This document shows positions 3,583 through 6,543 of a stretch of DNA of 6,543 nt, piece after piece. The stretch comes from Thermococci archaeon. Its GTDB lineage: Archaea; Methanobacteriota_B; Thermococci; Methanofastidiosales; B48-G16. The number at the start of each line of letters is the position of its first letter. The first letter of the stretch is position 1. A program made the position numbers and the translations under genes. Below the pieces are notes generated by a model that had not been told where the DNA came from, made no database searches, and saw nothing but the letters and a program-made list of their open reading frames with translations. Where the stretch lies: contig QMUN01000045.1 in the NCBI GenBank assembly GCA_003660605.1, forward strand, positions 1 to 6,543. The letters are read 5' to 3'.

Positions 3583-4911
3583 TCACTCCTTCATTATTTC
3601 AGAAGATTTAATGCAGACAAGCATATCATCAATCACATTTTTAAAGGTACCTATATTCTCTGATTTTATCAGAGTTATAAATTCGTTTTTGTTATTATAA
3701 CTTTCTATCAGAGTGGCTTTTAAAGTTTTCTCATTGTCCACATTCACAGCTTCTGCTGTTGATGCGGCGGTTTCCTCATCTTCGTAATTGATTATAATCT
3801 CTCCTTCTATCAAAAACCTTTTCTTAAACTGTTTCTTTATTTCGAAATCCACTTTCTCCATGAATTCTTCGATCTTTCCATTGTAAACAGCTCCAGAGGC
3901 AATGTCGTGACCTCCCCCCTCTCCTTTTCTACTCACTGCCGTTTTTAGAGCTTCTCCTAAATGTAATCCTTGAGATACAAGCTTTTTTGTTCCTCTAGCA
4001 GATATTTTTAGGTTATTCCTTTTTGATATAACAATTACAGGCTTATCGTTAAAAACTTTAATCAAAAGTGTAGAAAGTGGACCAGTTAGACTTCTTTTCA
4101 TATCGGAAACTATAAAGTATACAGATCTTTCCTTATTTTCTTCGATTATTTTGTCTTTGTTTCCCAGGAAGTGCTTTAAAGCTGTATTTAATTCCTCGTC
4201 ATACTGTTCAAATATTTTTTTAGCCTCTTTTATAGCTTCTTTGTTCTGGATACAAACTTGAAGTCCTAAATCTGCTTTGTTTAGCGTTCCGCAGGCATTT
4301 ACGAGGGAAGAAAAGTACTCTCCATCCCTGAGATCGTCTTCAACATTTTCAATGAAAATATTTTTTCCATATCTCTCAAAGATTCCTTTTCCTTCTTTTA
4401 TTATCTCTAAGTTTAAGTTCTGAAATGGATCGTTCTGTTTGTCGCCTATCGCACCGACGATCGCCAGATAACTATACTTCTTTATCCCGGGGTAAAGATT
4501 TTTACAAAAGAAGTAAGCGGCTCCAGCACCAGAGAGATCGTATGCACCGTTGTATCCAAAAAGATGGGGATTAAGAACATTCTCTTTACAATTTTTTACA
4601 GGATGATGATCCAGAATAATATAATACCTGAATTTCTCAGAGATTTCTCTACAAAAACTACTTCCGAGATCAGAAAACACGACTAAATTGTCGCCTATTT
4701 CCTTTTTTAGTTCATCTAAAGTTTTCAAGTATATCTGAGGTATTATTTTTGTCTCCACCTTCTTAAAACGGGTTAGTGTAAGGTACAGTAAGGCACATGC
4801 AGTAATCCCATCCGTATCTTTATGAGAAACTATATATACTTTATCGAATCTGGAGAGATTATTTAAAAAAAAAGAGGCAATTTCGGCTGCTTTCTTCTGA
4901 ATGTGCTCCAA
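3583..4911 (-). CDS. RecJ-like DHH phosphoesterase/nuclease with a C-terminal Pcc1-like (KEOPS) domain
   Basis: A 442-residue protein. Residues about 20-250 are a DHH domain: motif I SHKDTDG (29-35), motif II D81 (FSDLGSS), motif III LDHHP (100-104) and motif IV D157 (VGAIGD), the acids and histidines that bind two Mn2+/Mg2+ ions. DHHA1 follows with RKGEGGGHDIASGA (328-341) and ends near 363. Such proteins are single-strand exonucleases or phosphodiesterases; archaeal members next to rpS15 include replisome-associated RecJ/GAN types. Residues about 367-442 are extra and resemble Pcc1, the small KEOPS dimerisation subunit: EGEIIINYEDEETAASTAEA, the conserved VDN (391-393), and GTFKNVIDDMLVCIKSSE at the end. 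In relatives pcc1 is a separate gene at this place, between recJ and rpS3ae. The start is TTG 4911, set by AAGGTGA (4922-4916) with 4-nt spacing; no ATG fits. Confidence 0.93.
   Translation of the reverse strand: MEHIQKKAAEIASFFLNNLSRFDKVYIVSHKDTDGITACALLYLTLTRFKKVETKIIPQIYLKTLDELKKEIGDNLVVFSDLGSSFCREISEKFRYYIILDHHPVKNCKENVLNPHLFGYNGAYDLSGAGAAYFFCKNLYPGIKKYSYLAIVGAIGDKQNDPFQNLNLEIIKEGKGIFERYGKNIFIENVEDDLRDGEYFSSLVNACGTLNKADLGLQVCIQNKEAIKEAKKIFEQYDEELNTALKHFLGNKDKIIEENKERSVYFIVSDMKRSLTGPLSTLLIKVFNDKPVIVISKRNNLKISARGTKKLVSQGLHLGEALKTAVSRKGEGGGHDIASGAVYNGKIEEFMEKVDFEIKKQFKKRFLIEGEIIINYEDEETAASTAEAVNVDNEKTLKATLIESYNNKNEFITLIKSENIGTFKNVIDDMLVCIKSSEIMKE
3586..3591 (-). promoter_or_regulatory. Ribosome binding site of rpS3ae inside the RecJ/Pcc1 gene
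   Basis: AAGGAG is formed by the last Lys-Glu codons of the upstream gene and precedes its stop TGA. It lies 8 nt before ATG 3577, which decides that start over the GTG at 3586. Confidence 0.7.
3586..3813 (-). other. Pcc1-like domain and possible internal start
   Basis: This is the stretch encoding residues 367-442 of the RecJ-like protein. It has the size (76 residues) of a stand-alone Pcc1 and begins with a TTG codon (3813-3811) preceded by AAAAGG only 3 nt upstream, so a separate Pcc1 might also be made from within the gene. Spacing is shorter than at other starts in the operon, so I rate internal initiation as uncertain; the domain itself is more likely than not. Confidence 0.5.
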
Positions 4912-4915
4912 TGAA

Positions 4916-4922
4916 TCACCTT
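4916..4922 (-). promoter_or_regulatory. Ribosome binding site that fixes the TTG start of the RecJ-like gene
   Basis: AAGGTGA on the minus strand ends in the rpS15 stop codon TGA and lies 4 nt before TTG 4911. The same layout (GAGGTGA containing the rdgB stop, 4 nt before ATG) occurs in front of rpS15 at 5382-5376. Both suggest that ribosomes ending one gene restart on the next. Confidence 0.7.
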
Positions 4923-5371
4923 ACAAGGAGTACAGCCTGCTCTGGATCGTATCTCCAATCCTCTGGAAGTTTTTTTGTTCTCCTATAATACTTTACAAGT
5001 CTCCTTATCTTAGACTCTGTCAGTTCCAGACCTCTTTTGGAATGATAATCTTTTTTGTTTTCTTCCAGATGTTTTCTTATCTCAACAGCTTTTTTTATCA
5101 AATTTAAAAGGTCTTCAGGATATTTAGGCTTCATGCCATTCTCTTCTAGAATATCTGTCACCTTCTTACCTGTGATAAGCTTTACATTGGGGATCCCATA
5201 CTGGTCTCTCAATGTTATACCTATAAGACCTGGAGAAACTCCTTTCTTCCTTAATTTGACAACTAATGCCTCTATCTCCTCTTTACTGTATTCCAGCCAT
5301 GTGGGAGGAAACATTTTTGGAGGATGCTTTGATCCTGACTTTCCTTTCTTTCTTGAGTGCATTCTTGCCAT
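4916..5371 (-). CDS. rps15: Small ribosomal subunit protein S15 (archaeal uS15)
   Basis: A 151-residue archaeal/eukaryote-length S15, longer than the roughly 89-residue bacterial protein through an N-terminal extension. The start [18 protein letters not shown] is typical. It is followed by [20 protein letters not shown] (24-43), [17 protein letters not shown] (48-64) and the rRNA-binding helical core at about 85-150 ([20 protein letters not shown] at 117-136). It binds 16S rRNA at the three-way junction in the platform and nucleates central-domain assembly. ATG 5371 has GAGGTGA 4 nt upstream, which also carries the rdgB stop. Gaps to the neighbours are 4 nt on both sides. Nothing unusual. Confidence 0.97.
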   Translation of the reverse strand: MARMHSRKKGKSGSKHPPKMFPPTWLEYSKEEIEALVVKLRKKGVSPGLIGITLRDQYGIPNVKLITGKKVTDILEENGMKPKYPEDLLNLIKKAVEIRKHLEENKKDYHSKRGLELTESKIRRLVKYYRRTKKLPEDWRYDPEQAVLLVR

Positions 5372-5375
5372 TTTT

Positions 5376-5927
5376 TCACCTCTGTTTTAAATACTGAATG
5401 AAACTTTTTAAGGCTTTTCCTCTGTGAGAGTACTGATTCTTTTCTTCAGTTTTCATTTCTCCGAATGTTTTCTCGCTGCCATAAGGAATGAATATTGGAT
5501 CGTATCCAAATCCATGATCGCCTTTAGTTTCGTTAGCTATCTTCCCTTCACATTCCCCTTTAAAAATTTTTGCTTTGCCATCATAGAACCCTATCACTGT
5601 TCTAAAAACAGCATTTCTATTCTCAGTTTTTTCCATGAGCTTTAAAATACCCTCGTTTCCTATTGTGGTGAATACATATTTAGAGTAAACTCCCGGAAAA
5701 TTATTCAGACTTTTTATAAATAAGCCAGAATCCTCCATGAAAAAGATATCTAATCTATCCTTCAGGTATTTTATCCCATATCTAACCACTTCCTCCAAAG
5801 AAGAGGTCTGTATCTCCGGGTATCCTGGATTTTTCTGGATTAACTTAAATCCCAATGGATTTATAAGATTTTCTGCTTCCCTGAACTTGTTTTCATTACT
5901 TGTTATAAAGACTATCTCTTTGGACAT
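5376..5927 (-). CDS. rdgB: XTP/dITP diphosphatase (RdgB/HAM1 family)
   Basis: A 183-residue cytosolic house-cleaning enzyme that hydrolyses non-canonical purine nucleotides (XTP, ITP, dITP) to monophosphate and pyrophosphate, keeping them out of DNA and RNA. Family motifs in order: TSNENKFRE (9-17, the substrate/phosphate SNxxK motif), MEDSGL (64-69, metal/catalytic acids), PGVYS (78-82), GFGYDPIF (139-146) and YSHRGKAL (166-173, base recognition). Length is normal. The start ATG 5927 lies inside bud32, giving a 32-nt overlap; the ribosome site GAGGGG (5938-5933) is 5 nt upstream and is formed by the Arg-Gly codons of the conserved Bud32 tail RGRY. The gene ends 4 nt before rpS15. Confidence 0.97.
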   Translation of the reverse strand: MSKEIVFITSNENKFREAENLINPLGFKLIQKNPGYPEIQTSSLEEVVRYGIKYLKDRLDIFFMEDSGLFIKSLNNFPGVYSKYVFTTIGNEGILKLMEKTENRNAVFRTVIGFYDGKAKIFKGECEGKIANETKGDHGFGYDPIFIPYGSEKTFGEMKTEEKNQYSHRGKALKSFIQYLKQR

Positions 5928-6543
5928 ATCTTCCCCTCTTTTCTATCTCATTTATTCTCTTTAGAATCTCCTTCTTTTTTTCGTTTCCAACAATATATGC
6001 ATATCCCTTCATCACTGTTTCAAAATCCTCTAAAAAATATTTGTAATGTGTAGATTGCAGAGCTTCTTTCAATAGGTGCATATCTACTCCCTGCTTTTCT
6101 ATCTCTCTGGAAAACTCTCCAAGACCAAAATCTATAAGATATATCTCGTTAAGTCTATAGATCATGTTGGAAGTAGTCAGATCTCCATGAATAATGCCAT
6201 TTTTATGCAATTTTCCGACCATGTTTCCTATTTTTAGGCATATTTCCTCTCTTTTTTCAGAATTAACCTTTTCAAGAAGTTCTTTTACCCTTTCTCCCTC
6301 TACATATTCCATAACGATGTAACATTCATCACGATCTATCTCAAAGATGGTGGGGGTCCTGATATATTTTTTAGCTTCATGTATCAATCTGGATTCTAGA
6401 ATAGTTCTCGATCTTCGCAGATGTAGGTCTATCTCCTTAAGACGGTACCCCTTTTTTATCCTTTTTTTGATCACAATTTTAATATTCATATCTCTGCTTG
6501 GAAAATAAAGATCTTTAAAATCCTTCATCTCAAGAATCGCTTC
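5896..6543 (-). CDS. bud32: KEOPS complex kinase/ATPase Bud32 (5' end off the window)
   Basis: An atypical small protein kinase (PRPK/Bud32 family) that serves the KEOPS complex in t6A37 modification of tRNA, acting as an ATPase next to Kae1. Counting from Met at 6528: the N-lobe Lys motif [11 protein letters not shown] (19-29), [19 protein letters not shown] (34-52), hinge VMEYVEG (72-78), catalytic loop HGDLTTSN (114-121), metal motif DFG (133-135), and the family's C-terminal RGRYVQR (198-204). The frame is open beyond that Met to the window edge with EAILE, which matches the GAEAIL start motif of the family. The true start therefore lies beyond 6543, or the domain is fused to an upstream Kae1 as in some methanogens. 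The C-terminus runs about 6 residues past the usual RGRYVxR end because the stop lies inside rdgB. Confidence 0.95.
   Translation of the reverse strand, partial: EAILEMKDFKDLYFPSRDMNIKIVIKKRIKKGYRLKEIDLHLRRSRTILESRLIHEAKKYIRTPTIFEIDRDECYIVMEYVEGERVKELLEKVNSEKREEICLKIGNMVGKLHKNGIIHGDLTTSNMIYRLNEIYLIDFGLGEFSREIEKQGVDMHLLKEALQSTHYKYFLEDFETVMKGYAYIVGNEKKKEILKRINEIEKRGRYVQRDSLYNK
5933..5938 (-). promoter_or_regulatory. Ribosome binding site of rdgB inside bud32
   Basis: GAGGGG lies 5 nt before ATG 5927 and is read in bud32 as part of the Lys-Arg-Gly codons of its conserved tail. It confirms ATG 5927 as the rdgB start despite the overlap. Confidence 0.65.

Noticed and set aside
3578..3586. GTG at 3586 as the start of rpS3ae
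   Set aside because: The Shine-Dalgarno site AAGGAG would touch or overlap it. ATG 3577 has correct spacing and gives the usual MAKR start.

Overview
The window is a compact, AT-rich archaeal chromosome segment. Every convincing gene reads leftward (minus strand). Archaeal origin is shown by the aIF/eukaryote-type small-subunit proteins S3Ae (eS1) and S15 (archaeal uS15), the KEOPS kinase Bud32, an archaeal RecJ-like DHH nuclease, a COG1099-type TatD-related hydrolase, TTTAAATA-type TATA boxes, a tRNA without an encoded CCA end, and Shine-Dalgarno sites of the GAGGTGA type. The gene order Bud32 - RdgB - S15 - RecJ - (Pcc1) - S3Ae is a euryarchaeal one from memory. I cannot name a genus. Frequent AGA/AGG, ATA and AAA codons would fit a thermophile, but that is inference.

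Right part (about 3000-6543): a tightly packed informational operon. Read 5'->3' on the minus strand it is bud32 (5' end off the window), rdgB/HAM1, rpS15, a recJ-like gene whose C-terminus looks like a fused KEOPS subunit Pcc1, rpS3ae, and then tRNA-Arg(UCU), whose first base is the last base of the rpS3ae stop codon. Gaps are 4-5 nt or overlaps, and several Shine-Dalgarno sequences are built into the stop codon or last codons of the gene before. Bud32 and Pcc1 are both KEOPS subunits, which make t6A37 in tRNAs reading ANN codons. The tRNA at the end of the run has U36-A37 and is a predicted substrate.

Middle (2493-2928): 436 bases without a convincing protein gene, but full of structure. 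Just 3' of the tRNA lies a GC-rich island of about 130 nt with strong hairpins. It ends in an oligo-T tract on the minus strand and carries an exact 16-bp copy of the tRNA 3' end, so it is a candidate unknown structured RNA or a relic of integration. Beyond it are two tandem, diverged units of about 110 bp. Each has a TATA-like box and a GATGTAGG hairpin, and a third related hairpin lies nearer tatD.

Left part (1-2492): a second leftward operon comprising a TatD-related metal-dependent hydrolase with a leaderless-type promoter, a Lys/Glu-rich coiled-coil protein whose reading frame seems broken near its start, an ABC-2/NatA-type ATPase coupled to it by ATGA overlap, and the N-terminus of the partner ABC-2 permease, which runs off the left edge. 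The ATPase and permease form an export-type transporter of unknown substrate. The coiled-coil protein is a possible accessory to it.
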